Assembly (NCBI RefSeq): GCF_021952865.1
Contig: NZ_CP040792.1
Location: forward strand, 868,001-932,000
From: Clavibacter californiensis
GTDB taxonomy: Bacteria; Actinomycetota; Actinomycetes; Actinomycetales; Microbacteriaceae
Reading direction: 5' to 3'
DNA length: 64,000 nt
Below are positions 1 through 8,391 of the stretch, piece after piece. The position numbers were made by a program, and so were the translations under genes. Numbering within the stretch: position 1 is the first letter of the stretch; every line of letters starts with the position of its first letter. The notes under the pieces were generated by a model that searched no databases, was not told where the DNA came from, and worked only from the letters and a program-made list of their open reading frames with translations.

Positions 1-1
1 A

Positions 2-2047
2 GGGCTGTTCGAGGTGACGAAGGACGTGAAGTACGCCGACTTCTACGAGGACGCCTACATCAACGGAATCCTCGCCTCACAGAACCCCGACACCGGCATG
101 GTCACCTACTTCCAGCCGCAGACCGCCGGCTACGCCAAGGTCTTCGGCAAGGAGCAAGACGAGTTCTGGTGCGACCACGGATCAGGCATCGAGAGCTTCA
201 CCAAGCTCGGCGACTCGATCTACTTCGAAGGCGAGCGCACGGTCTACGTGAATCTCTTCCGGTCATCGGTGCTCAAGTCGCCGGCGGCGAACATGAAGCT
301 CACGCAGACGGCCGACATACCCAACTCCGACACGGCGAGCTACACGATCGCGGCTCTCGACGGGGGCGCGGTCGCCGACGGCACGACGGTGCGCCTGCGC
401 ATCCCGTCATGGGTCGACGGAACTCCGACCCTCACGGTCAACGGCGCTGCACGCAGCATCGCCTCCCTCACTGAGGGCGGTTACGTCGTCGTCCCGGTCG
501 CCGCGGGAGACACCCTCTCCTGGAAGCTCCCGGCGAAGGTGACCGTCTCGGCCGAGACCGAGAACGCGAACTTCGCAGCCTTCAAGTACGGGCCTGTACT
601 GCTCGCGACCGAGCTGAACCGGAACAACGTCGAGGCGTCCTACCCCGCTGGCGTGCTCGTCCAGATGAGCGTCGCCGACAAGTCGGTGAACTCGAGCGTG
701 ACCGTCGCCGACGCGGCCGCCTGGAAATCCGGGATCCGCGACAACATGGTGCGACTGCCCAACGGCACCAACAACAACGGGGCGCAGACGATCCGGTTCG
801 GCATGAAGAACGTCGACACCGCCTCGGCAGCCCGCGTCTTCGAGCCCTACTACAGCCTCCACGACGCGCGTTACGCGACGTACCTCACGTTGATCGCTCC
901 CGACTCCCCGGAAGCGCAGGCTCTGATCCTCAAGGAGAAGCAGCAGCTGCGCACCGACGAGACGACGATCGACTCGCTGACCTCGTTCGACAACAACAAC
1001 AGCGAGGCCGACAAGAACTACAAGTCCAACAGATCCAGTGTGGGCACCTGGCAGGGAGAGGGCTACCGTGACGGGGAGCGTTCCCCGGAGGCCTACTTCC
1101 AGTACGACATGATCGTCGACCCGACGCTGGCGAAGAACTACCTTGGCGTCCGCTACTACGGCGGGGATGCGGGGCGCACCTTCGATGTCTACCTCAACGA
1201 CGTGAAGCTCAAGACCGAGGTGGTCTCGGGTGCGGCCGGATCGACGAAGTGGTACATCCAGTACGACGAGATCCCGAAGGCGGTCCTCGACGGGATCGTC
1301 GCGAAGGACAGCTACAAGCGCGACCAGGCCGGGAACTACGTGCTCGATGCGAAGGGCCAGAAGGTACCGGTCGTGACCGTGCGCTTCCAGGGGAACGGCA
1401 CCACGAGCAACGTCGGCGGTGTCTTCGGGGTCTACACCTCCGAGTCCACCTCGTTCGGGACGAACGCCGAGCTCACGAAGCTGACATCGGATGTCGGGAC
1501 CCTCGCGCCAGCCTTGGCAACGGGTGTGCGGGACCACACCCTCACAGTTCCGACCTCGACCACGAGTGTCTCGCTCGACATCGATCCGGCGGTCGCGAGC
1601 GGACTGGTCCGCGTCGATGGCGTGCTGATCGACGATGCCGAACGCAGGACCGTGCGCCTGGCGACGACGGGATCCACGACCGTCATGATCACCTCCTCCG
1701 CCCAGGACCACACGACCACGGCGACGTACAAGCTGCTGATAGTGAAGGAGAGCGCGCCAGCCCTGGCGACCAAGGCGTCGACTTCGTCTCGTTGCGTCTC
1801 TGGCAAGGTCGTCCTGACCGTGACAGCACGCAATGATGCAATGGTCCCGACGGACCTGACCATCGGCTCGCCGTTCGGCTCGAAGGCCTTCGCGAGCGTG
1901 GTTCCAGGCAAGACCGTGACCCACGCCTACACGACACGCGCAACGTCTATACCCGCGGGCACTGCGACGGTCACTGCGACGGCGACAGTGAACGGTGCGC
2001 CCGTCACCACGGCTACGACAACCAGTTACACGGCACGCAGCTGCTGA
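2..2047 (+). CDS. GH127/DUF1680-family glycoside hydrolase, C-terminal part
   Basis: The reading frame is open through the left window edge, so the true start lies upstream; the first in-window GTG (14) is internal. The segment starting GLFEVTKDVKYADFYE and the motif around WCDHGSGIE...GDSIYF match the catalytic (alpha/alpha)6 barrel of DUF1680/GH127-GH146 enzymes, which remove L-arabinofuranose. In most relatives this motif begins with two adjacent cysteines (nucleophile plus zinc ligand); here the second is Asp, which is unusual. A beta-rich region and a C-terminal domain of about 90 residues follow, ending in Cys and containing one other Cys, possibly a disulfide in a secreted protein. It is followed by a hairpin at 2061-2098 and is probably secreted like the enzyme at 10404. 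Confidence 0.8.
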   Translation, partial: GLFEVTKDVKYADFYEDAYINGILASQNPDTGMVTYFQPQTAGYAKVFGKEQDEFWCDHGSGIESFTKLGDSIYFEGERTVYVNLFRSSVLKSPAANMKLTQTADIPNSDTASYTIAALDGGAVADGTTVRLRIPSWVDGTPTLTVNGAARSIASLTEGGYVVVPVAAGDTLSWKLPAKVTVSAETENANFAAFKYGPVLLATELNRNNVEASYPAGVLVQMSVADKSVNSSVTVADAAAWKSGIRDNMVRLPNGTNNNGAQTIRFGMKNVDTASAARVFEPYYSLHDARYATYLTLIAPDSPEAQALILKEKQQLRTDETTIDSLTSFDNNNSEADKNYKSNRSSVGTWQGEGYRDGERSPEAYFQYDMIVDPTLAKNYLGVRYYGGDAGRTFDVYLNDVKLKTEVVSGAAGSTKWYIQYDEIPKAVLDGIVAKDSYKRDQAGNYVLDAKGQKVPVVTVRFQGNGTTSNVGGVFGVYTSESTSFGTNAELTKLTSDVGTLAPALATGVRDHTLTVPTSTTSVSLDIDPAVASGLVRVDGVLIDDAERRTVRLATTGSTTVMITSSAQDHTTTATYKLLIVKESAPALATKASTSSRCVSGKVVLTVTARNDAMVPTDLTIGSPFGSKAFASVVPGKTVTHAYTTRATSIPAGTATVTATATVNGAPVTTATTTSYTARSC

Positions 2048-2060
2048 GCGCACAGCGCTG

Positions 2061-2098
2061 ACGACGGCGGCCACCGGGGGATCCCCGGCGGCCGTCGT
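2061..2098 (+). terminator. Hairpin after the GH127-type gene
   Basis: ACGACGGC pairs with GCCGTCGT, enclosing a CCGGGG/CCCCGG inner stem with a small bulge. It begins 13 bases after the stop codon. There is no clear U tract, as is common for actinobacterial terminators. Confidence 0.6.
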
Positions 2099-2500
2099 TC
2101 GTCGGACCAACGCTGTCGGTCGATGAGTGGGTCCGGAAGTTCCCTCTGCCCTCCTACCTGCGCTGCGCGACGGCCATAGCTCGTAACGGCGGCGAGAGGT
2201 GGGCAGCGGCGTGGTGGGGGAGTGCCGAGGCGTAGACATGCAACGAAGTGCCTTAGCGGATGTGGGAGGAGGTTCGCACGGATCCTGCGGGTCTGAACGA
2301 CTACTAGATCTACCAACCTGACCTGCATATGGAGGTGCTGTTCTCCCACACGGGTCCGTTCGCGACGTCACTCGACCCGTCGCCGCGCTGGATCAACGTG
2401 CCGGAGGTACGGGTAAGTGGGTGTGGCAAGCCGAGCGGAGGGCGCTGGAGGATGGGTCCTCGAGCGTGGAGTAGTTGGTGGCTGACGCACGTGCGTGTGC
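2099..2500. other. Intergenic stretch without a recognisable gene
   Basis: About 400 bases between two convergent transcription units. Short open frames occur on both strands, but none shows a known domain or a good ribosome-binding site. No repeat, tRNA or transposase remnant was recognised. Confidence 0.5.
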
Positions 2501-3523
2501 CTACGCGCTGCGACGGGAGATGAGCGAGTGCTCGACGACGATCTCGCTCGGGTGCGTCGGTGGGCCGTTTCTGATGCGTTGGGCGAGGAGGTCGACTGCC
2601 GTCTTGGCGATCTGGCGGCTGCCGGGATCGATCGTGGTGAGGGCGGGTATCGCGTACGCGGCGGCGGTGACGTTGTCGAAGCCGACAACTGCGATGTCCT
2701 CCGGTACGCGGATGCCGCGGACGTGCAATGCGTGAAGTGCTCCGAAGGCCAGGGTGTCGTTGAAGCAGAAGACAGCGTCCAGAGGGACTCGGGAGTCGAG
2801 CAGCTGGGTCATCGCGACGGCACCGTCGGCTTGGTGCCACTCTGTGGCGACCGCGACGAGGGCGGGGTCGAACGGGATCGCGTTCGCCTTGAGGGCGCCG
2901 CGGTACCCGTCCAAGCGGAGTGCAGCGGCGCTGACGGATCCGCCGGCCGGGTTGCTGCCGATCGCGGCGATGCGCCGGTGTTGGCGGTCGATCAGGTACT
3001 GCGTGGCAGTGGCCGCGGCGGCGGTGTTCGCCATGGTCACGTGATCGACCGGGCCGTCGAAGATCCTGTCGCCCAGGAGAACGAGTGGTCGGTCGCCGAC
3101 GAGTACTTTCTCGTCTCCGGGGCCGAGGGCGTGGGGCTGGAAGATCAGTCCGTCGGACAGTTGACGGCTGGAGCCGGAGAGGACGGCGATCTCGGCGTCC
3201 CGGCGCGCTCCGGTCTGCTGGATGATCACGGTCCAGCCGTGCCGCTCGGCCTCCGACATGATGCCCGTCGCGAGCTGGCCGAAGTACTCGATTGCGAGAT
3301 CCGGGATCGCGAGGGTGATGAGCCCGGTCTGGCCGGTCCGTAGTCCGCGGGCGGAGACGTTGAGCTGGTACCCGAGATCGCGGACCGCCTTGAGGACGAG
3401 ATCGCGGGTCTCGGGTCTGACGTTGGCGTTACCGCTGAGCACGTTGGAGACCGTGCGAGCGGTGACACCGGAGGCAGCGCCAACATCGGCCATGGTCACC
3501 GGGCGAGTTCGTGACCGCGGCAT
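2501..3523 (-). CDS. LacI-family transcriptional regulator
   Basis: N-terminal helix-turn-helix (TMADVGAASGVTARTVSNVLSG) and hinge are followed by a periplasmic-binding-protein-like sugar-sensing domain with typical blocks (AIPDLAIEYFGQL, CFNDTLAFGALHAL, VVGFDN). About 340 residues is normal for the family. The start at 3523 is preferred because GGAGGG sits 9 bases upstream; the longer frame from 3541 has no such site. It lies directly downstream of the GH51 gene on the same strand and probably shares its transcript. It most likely represses the GH51 unit and the divergent ABC/GH127 operon through the TTCATCGATGAA palindromes at 5093 and 5214, with an arabinose-type sugar as inducer (inference). 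Confidence 0.9.
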   Translation of the reverse strand: MPRSRTRPVTMADVGAASGVTARTVSNVLSGNANVRPETRDLVLKAVRDLGYQLNVSARGLRTGQTGLITLAIPDLAIEYFGQLATGIMSEAERHGWTVIIQQTGARRDAEIAVLSGSSRQLSDGLIFQPHALGPGDEKVLVGDRPLVLLGDRIFDGPVDHVTMANTAAAATATQYLIDRQHRRIAAIGSNPAGGSVSAAALRLDGYRGALKANAIPFDPALVAVATEWHQADGAVAMTQLLDSRVPLDAVFCFNDTLAFGALHALHVRGIRVPEDIAVVGFDNVTAAAYAIPALTTIDPGSRQIAKTAVDLLAQRIRNGPPTHPSEIVVEHSLISRRSA

Positions 3524-3554
3524 CGGCATCACCCCTCCCATGAGCGTTTCCCGA

Positions 3555-5087
3555 TCATCCCACGTCGACGGTCGGCGAGAGGCGCACGATCACCCAGGCG
3601 ATGGCGGGGATCTGGAACGAGAGGACGCCGTCGGACAACGCGACGGCGAGGAGCTGCGGAGTGACGGTATGGGGGAGCTCCGCCGAGTTCGTCGCGAACG
3701 GGTTCTCGTGTCGGAGGATCAGCGCCTCCGTCACGGTGAGGGCGGGGAACGCGGTGAGGTCGACCGTGGTCGCCGTGACGCCGTCGGTCGCGCGGTTGAC
3801 GATCATCAGGTCGAGGGATCCGTCGACGTGCGCCGCTGCCGCGAAGGCGAGGATGGGAGCGGAGTCCTCGTTCTCTCCCATTCTGTCCGCCTCGACGACG
3901 GTCCGGAGCGCGGTTGCGCCGGCGGAGCGCCGTGCCTGGGCGAACGGCCAGAAGGTGCTCTGCCGCCAAGCGGGGCCGTCCGGCTCGGTCATGATCGGAC
4001 CAATGACGTTCACCAGCTGAGCCATGCTCGCCGCACGGACGATATCCGCTCTGTTGATCATGCTGATGAGCATGTCGCCCACGACGACGGCGTCCGCTGC
4101 CGTGTAGCGGTCCTCGAGGAGCCGGGGCGCCTCCTCCCACTCGAGCCCTCTGGTGACGCGCTCGTCGTGTGCGACGAAGTCCCACACGTTCCACTCGTCG
4201 AAGGAGATGGCGATCGGACGCTCTGATCGCGTCTGTGCTCGCACCTGTCCGATCGTGTCTGCGATGGCGGATATGAAGCGGTCCATCGCGACGCCGGAGG
4301 CGAGGAACGCGGGAAGGTCGCCGTCGTAGCGGAAGTACTGGTGGCACGACACGAAGTCGACGTGCTCGATCGTGTGCAGCAGCACCTCCTGCTCCCAGGC
4401 TCCGAAGGTGGCCATCCGATCGTTCGAGCTGCCGCAGACGATCAGTTCGAGGTCGGGGTCGAGTGCGCGCATGGCAGCGGCGGTCCGGGCGGCGAGACGC
4501 CCGTACTCGCCGGCGCTCAGGTGGCCGATCTGCCACGGCCCGTCCATCTCGTTGCCGATGCACCAGAGACGGATGCCGTGCGCCTCGTCGGCGCCGTTCG
4601 CGCGCCGCTCGTTCGAGAGAGTGGTGCCGCCGGGGTGGTTCGCGTACTCCAGCAGGTGCAGGGCCGAGCGGATTCCATCGGTCCCGAGGTTGAGCGCCAT
4701 CATCGGCTCAACGCGCGCCGCCCGGCACCAGCGGACGAACTCGTCGATCCCGAAGCGGTTCGGCTCGACGGTGTGCCAGGCCGGATCGAGCCGGACGGGA
4801 CGGTCCTCGACCGGGCCGATGCCGTCGCGCCAGTCGTAAGCCGAGACGAAATTACCGCCCGGGTAGCGGACGGTCGTGACCCCGAGCTCCTCGACGAGCG
4901 CGAGGACATCGGTGCGGAATCCCTCGGCGTCGGCACTCTCGTGCGAAGGATCGAGCAGGCCGCCGTACACGCCCCGGCCCAAGTGCTCCACGAACGATCC
5001 GAAGAGCCGCGGATCGATCGTCCCGACCGTGAAGGCGGGGTGCACGACGCCGTGCGCATGGTGGACGGGGTGCGTGGTCATGGCCAT
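3555..5087 (-). CDS. abfA: Alpha-L-arabinofuranosidase, GH51
   Basis: A 510-residue protein without signal peptide, so cytoplasmic. It hydrolyses terminal alpha-L-arabinofuranosyl residues from imported arabino-oligosaccharides. GH51 features are clear: GSFVEHLGRGVYGG near the N-terminus, acid/base Glu180 in the GNE motif and nucleophile Glu298 in SFDEWNVW, with a C-terminal beta domain. Two in-frame ATGs (5087, 5081) are possible; the ribosome-binding sequence is weak for both. A TTCATCGATGAA palindrome lies 6 bases upstream of the first ATG, so repressor binding would block initiation. It is co-oriented with the LacI gene, 31 bases apart from that gene's likely start. Confidence 0.93.
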   Translation of the reverse strand: MAMTTHPVHHAHGVVHPAFTVGTIDPRLFGSFVEHLGRGVYGGLLDPSHESADAEGFRTDVLALVEELGVTTVRYPGGNFVSAYDWRDGIGPVEDRPVRLDPAWHTVEPNRFGIDEFVRWCRAARVEPMMALNLGTDGIRSALHLLEYANHPGGTTLSNERRANGADEAHGIRLWCIGNEMDGPWQIGHLSAGEYGRLAARTAAAMRALDPDLELIVCGSSNDRMATFGAWEQEVLLHTIEHVDFVSCHQYFRYDGDLPAFLASGVAMDRFISAIADTIGQVRAQTRSERPIAISFDEWNVWDFVAHDERVTRGLEWEEAPRLLEDRYTAADAVVVGDMLISMINRADIVRAASMAQLVNVIGPIMTEPDGPAWRQSTFWPFAQARRSAGATALRTVVEADRMGENEDSAPILAFAAAAHVDGSLDLMIVNRATDGVTATTVDLTAFPALTVTEALILRHENPFATNSAELPHTVTPQLLAVALSDGVLSFQIPAIAWVIVRLSPTVDVG

Positions 5088-5092
5088 TCCGT

Positions 5093-5104
5093 TTCATCGA
5101 TGAA
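5093..5104. promoter_or_regulatory. Likely LacI operator before the GH51 gene
   Basis: Perfect 12-base palindrome TTCATCGATGAA with central CG, typical of LacI-family sites. The same core occurs at 5214-5229 before the divergent operon. It lies 6 bases upstream of the minus-strand gene's first ATG. Confidence 0.72.
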
Positions 5105-5167
5105 CTGGTGCGGCCAGTATGCACGCTCGACCGCCACACCGCGATACGACGGAGAAGACATTGAGTG

Positions 5168-5197
5168 TTGACGAGGCTGGCTCAGCGGCTTTACTAT
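5168..5197 (+). promoter_or_regulatory. Sigma-70-type promoter of the ABC/GH127 operon
   Basis: TTGACG at 5168-5173 and TACTAT at 5192-5197 are separated by 18 bases, close to the housekeeping consensus. The predicted transcript start near 5204 places the palindrome at 5214-5229 just downstream, a position suited to repression. Confidence 0.65.
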
Positions 5198-5213
5198 CCG
5201 ACAGCGGTCCTCG

Positions 5214-5229
5214 ATTTCATCGATGAAAT
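5214..5229. promoter_or_regulatory. Likely LacI operator before the ABC importer operon
   Basis: Perfect 16-base palindrome ATTTCATCGATGAAAT, sharing the 12-base core at 5093-5104. It lies about 10 bases after the predicted transcription start and overlaps the most upstream ATG of the downstream reading frame, which argues against that ATG being the real start. Confidence 0.78.
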
Positions 5230-5279
5230 GCCTGCGACAGGTGGCCGAGTCAACGAAGACAGTGAAAGCGAGGCACGTC

Positions 5280-6542
5280 GTGAGGCGTCACAGCACCCGG
5301 ATCAGCATCGTCGCAGCGGCCACAGCCGCCACTGCGGCCCTCCTCCTCAGCGGCTGCACGCCGTCGTCCGCAGGAGGCGCCTCGGCCGGGAACGGCGGCG
5401 ACACCCTGACCGTCTGGCACTACTACTCCGTCGACGGCCAGACTGCCGGACTCGAGGAGCTCGCATCGGACTTCGAGTCGACGCACGAGGGGGTTGCAGT
5501 CGAGAACGTCTACGTTCCGTTCGACCAGCTGACGAACAAGCTCGTGCAGGCCGCGGGAACGGGCACCGGCCCCGATGTGGTCGTCTACAACGCCGCCGAC
5601 ACGTACACCCTCACCGAAGCGAAGGCCATCGAGCCGATGAATGAGTGGTGGGACCAGTACGCCGACGCCGGGCAGTTCCCCGACGCCGTCGTGCAGAAGG
5701 TCGGCGACGACGTCATGGGCGTGCAGGGCTTCGTGAACCTGATCGGCCTCTGGTACAACCAGGACATCCTCACCGAGCTGGGTGTCGACGCTCCCACCAC
5801 GTTCGAGGAGCTCGAGGCGGATCTCGCCTTGGCTACGGCCGCCGGGAAGGACGGCATCACGCTGACCGGTAAGGCAAACTCCGAGGGCGAGTGGCAAGCG
5901 TTCCCGTGGCTCTCGCGTGCCGGGTGGGACTACGCCGCACCCGAGCAGCAGCCTCTGCAGGACGCGTTCGCGATGGTGCAGGACTGGACCTCGAAGGGCT
6001 ACCTGACCAAGGAGGCGGCGACGTGGGACCAGACGGTCCCCTTCCAGCAGTTTGCCGCGGGGAACACGGCCTTCGCCGTCAACGGCAACTGGCAGATCAC
6101 CTCGGCCGAGAAGGACGCCGCGTTCGAGTACGGGGTCGTGCCGATCCCCGTCGGTGACGGCGGCTCGGTCTACCTGGGCGGTGAGGTGCAGAACGTGGGC
6201 GCCTTCTCCGAGAACAAGGCGCTCGCACAGGAGTACCTCGAGCAGGAGTTCTTCTCGAAGCAGGGGCAGCTGACGCTGCTCGACGCCTTCGGCTCGATCC
6301 CCGCCCGTGCCGACGCGGCCGCCGACGAAAAGGTCGGCAGCGACCCGATCCTCTCCCAGTTCGCGGCGATCCTCCAGGACGACGGCCACACCTCGCCCGA
6401 CCCGGCGATCCCGTCCGAGAACGTCGCAAAGGTGCTGCAGACCGTCGGTGAGTCCTGGAGCGCGGCGGTCGCCGGTAGCGGGAGCCCCGAGCAGCTCTCG
6501 AACGACTTGATGACGACCCTGACGCCGCTGCTCCAGCAGTAG
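5280..6542 (+). CDS. Sugar ABC transporter substrate-binding lipoprotein
   Basis: Extracellular solute-binding protein family 1. The N-terminus has a basic stretch, a hydrophobic segment and the lipobox LLLSGC, so it is lipid-anchored outside the membrane. Body motifs such as DTLTVWHYYSVDGQTAGLEEL, LVQAAGTGTGPDVVVYN and NGNWQI are typical of carbohydrate binders. The frame extends to an ATG at 5223, but that lies inside the operator palindrome. GTG 5280 has GCGAGG seven bases upstream and gives a compact signal peptide; GTG 5262 is an alternative. First gene of the operon; it likely delivers arabino-oligosaccharides to the permeases downstream. Confidence 0.9.
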   Translation: MRRHSTRISIVAAATAATAALLLSGCTPSSAGGASAGNGGDTLTVWHYYSVDGQTAGLEELASDFESTHEGVAVENVYVPFDQLTNKLVQAAGTGTGPDVVVYNAADTYTLTEAKAIEPMNEWWDQYADAGQFPDAVVQKVGDDVMGVQGFVNLIGLWYNQDILTELGVDAPTTFEELEADLALATAAGKDGITLTGKANSEGEWQAFPWLSRAGWDYAAPEQQPLQDAFAMVQDWTSKGYLTKEAATWDQTVPFQQFAAGNTAFAVNGNWQITSAEKDAAFEYGVVPIPVGDGGSVYLGGEVQNVGAFSENKALAQEYLEQEFFSKQGQLTLLDAFGSIPARADAAADEKVGSDPILSQFAAILQDDGHTSPDPAIPSENVAKVLQTVGESWSAAVAGSGSPEQLSNDLMTTLTPLLQQ

Positions 6543-6570
6543 CAGATCCTGACAAGAGAACGGAGCGACC

Positions 6571-7470
6571 GTGAGCAGCACCTCGACCACGACCCGGAGA
6601 CGATCCGGCGTCGGCGGTGGCAGATTGGGCTTTGCCGCACCCGGAGGGGTGCTGCTCGCGGCGCTGTCGCTCTACCCCATCTACCTGCTGACGAGGATGA
6701 GCGTCAGCGAGGTCAGCTCCGGAACTCTCAACGGGGACTGGCCGTTCGTCGGAGTCCAGAACTTCCTCGCGCTGCTCCAGGGCTCCGACCTCGGCGGCGC
6801 CACGCTGCGCACCGGGGCCTTCGTGGTCCTGGTCACGGTTGTCGGGATCGTCGGAGGACTCGGAGCGGCGATCGCCCTACGGTCCTCCCGTCCGGGCAGT
6901 GCCTTCCTCCTGGGGATGATGGTCTTCATCTGGGCCATGCCGCCCGTAGTGAACGGCAGCATCTGGAAGTTCCTCCTCGCCGATCAGGGTCTGGTCAATA
7001 CGCTCGTCCGGGCGACCGGCCTCTCGGCGGAGGGCGTCCCCTTCCTCTACGACGCGAGATTCGCGCTGCTCTCGGTCGCGATCGTGAATGCCTGGGCTGT
7101 CATCCCCTTCAACGCGCTGGTCTTCCGGTCGGCTCTGCTTGGCATCGACCCCGAGATCCTCGAGGCGGCCTCGGTCGACGGAGCGAGCCGCTGGCAGGAG
7201 ATCCGGAGCATCCTCATCCCTGCAGCGCGGCCGACCGCCGTCATCCTGGCGATCCTGACCGTCGTCTACGCCTTCCGCAGCTTTGACTTCATCTACGTGA
7301 TGACCGCCGGCGGCCCCGGAGACGCGACGTCCACGCTGCCCTACCTCAGCTACTCCCAGGCCTTCGTCCAGCACGACTACGGACTGGGATCCGCGACGGG
7401 CATCATCGCCCTCGTCATCGTGGCGGTCCTCGCCGTCGTCTACGTCCGATCGACCAGGAGCGAGTCCTGA
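6571..7470 (+). CDS. Sugar ABC transporter permease (MalF/UgpA type)
   Basis: A 299-residue membrane protein with about six transmembrane segments and the cytoplasmic EAA loop (EAASVDGASRWQEIRSILIP) that contacts the ATPase. GTG start with GGAG five bases upstream. Its stop overlaps the next permease by one base (TGATG), so the two are translationally coupled. It forms a heterodimer with the 7470-8345 product. No ATP-binding subunit is encoded nearby; importers of this class in actinobacteria usually share an MsiK-type ATPase encoded elsewhere. Confidence 0.92.
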   Translation: MSSTSTTTRRRSGVGGGRLGFAAPGGVLLAALSLYPIYLLTRMSVSEVSSGTLNGDWPFVGVQNFLALLQGSDLGGATLRTGAFVVLVTVVGIVGGLGAAIALRSSRPGSAFLLGMMVFIWAMPPVVNGSIWKFLLADQGLVNTLVRATGLSAEGVPFLYDARFALLSVAIVNAWAVIPFNALVFRSALLGIDPEILEAASVDGASRWQEIRSILIPAARPTAVILAILTVVYAFRSFDFIYVMTAGGPGDATSTLPYLSYSQAFVQHDYGLGSATGIIALVIVAVLAVVYVRSTRSES

Positions 7471-8345
7471 TGAGCACCCTCACCGCCCCCCTGACCCGTC
7501 TGCGAGGCGGCGCTGCGACCCGCGTCGCGCGACCGTCCCGCACCCGCGAGCCAGTCGCCCTCACCGCCCGCATGGTGCTCTACGTCCTGTACGGGCTGCC
7601 CCTTGTCTGGATCGTGCTCACCTCCGTCAAGCGCCAAGGCGACGTGGTCGGCGGAGCGATCTTCTCGGCTCCCTCCTTCGACGCGTATGCGGACGTGCTC
7701 GCGAACCCCGCCCTCGCGACGGCGCTCGCGCAGTCGGCGCAGATCGCCCTCGGGACCACTGCACTAGTGCTCGCGCTCGGCGTCCCGTTCGCCTACGCGC
7801 TGCGCCGTGTCGACGGCGTCGTGTCCGGTCTCGTCCTCGGGCTGCTGATCTTTCTGCAGATGGTGCCGCAGACGGCGAGCATCATCCCCCTGTTCGCGAT
7901 CTTCAGCAGGCTTGGTCTGCTGGACACCACCGCGGGTCTCATCCTCGCGAATACGGCGATGCTGCTGCCGTGGGCCGTGCTGCTGCTGCGACCGTTCTTC
8001 GCCGCTGTGCCCGACGCCATCGAGGAGGCGGCCTCCATCGACGGGGCCGGTCGGCTGCGCATCTTCTTCGCCGTCGTCGTCCCGATCGTCCGAAACGGCA
8101 TGGCGACGGTCGGCTCCCTGATCTTCCTTGTCGCTTGGGGCGAGTTCCTCTTCGCGATCAACCTCTTCCTCTCTCCGATCAACTACCCGATCAGCGCTCT
8201 CATCGCGCAGCAGACGTCGGGGTACGGGATCGACTGGCCCGGGCTGATGGCTCTCGCGGTCATCTCCTCGCTGCCGCTGCTGGTCGTCTACGTGCTGTCA
8301 TTCCGACTGCTGCGTGAGGGCCTCGCCGTCGGCAGCGTCAAGTAG
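7470..8345 (+). CDS. Sugar ABC transporter permease (MalG/UgpE type)
   Basis: A 291-residue membrane protein with about six transmembrane segments and the EAA loop EEAASIDGAGRLRIFFAVVVP. The ATG shares its first base with the preceding stop codon. It pairs with the upstream permease to form the channel of the importer; substrate is inferred from the neighbouring arabinofuranosidases. Confidence 0.92.
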   Translation: MSTLTAPLTRLRGGAATRVARPSRTREPVALTARMVLYVLYGLPLVWIVLTSVKRQGDVVGGAIFSAPSFDAYADVLANPALATALAQSAQIALGTTALVLALGVPFAYALRRVDGVVSGLVLGLLIFLQMVPQTASIIPLFAIFSRLGLLDTTAGLILANTAMLLPWAVLLLRPFFAAVPDAIEEAASIDGAGRLRIFFAVVVPIVRNGMATVGSLIFLVAWGEFLFAINLFLSPINYPISALIAQQTSGYGIDWPGLMALAVISSLPLLVVYVLSFRLLREGLAVGSVK

Positions 8346-8391
8346 CCGCCCACCTCCCTCTCCTCCCACGCCGCTGTTGAAGGAATCCGTC

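Noticed and set aside
407-2371. Long minus-strand open frame (654 codons) antisense to the GH127-type gene
   Set aside because: Arg/Gly/Val-rich shadow frame without domain; the plus-strand frame encodes a clear family protein.
2310-2500. Possible transposase or integrase remnant beside the LacI gene
   Set aside because: Translations in all frames gave no recognisable catalytic motif and no inverted repeats were found.
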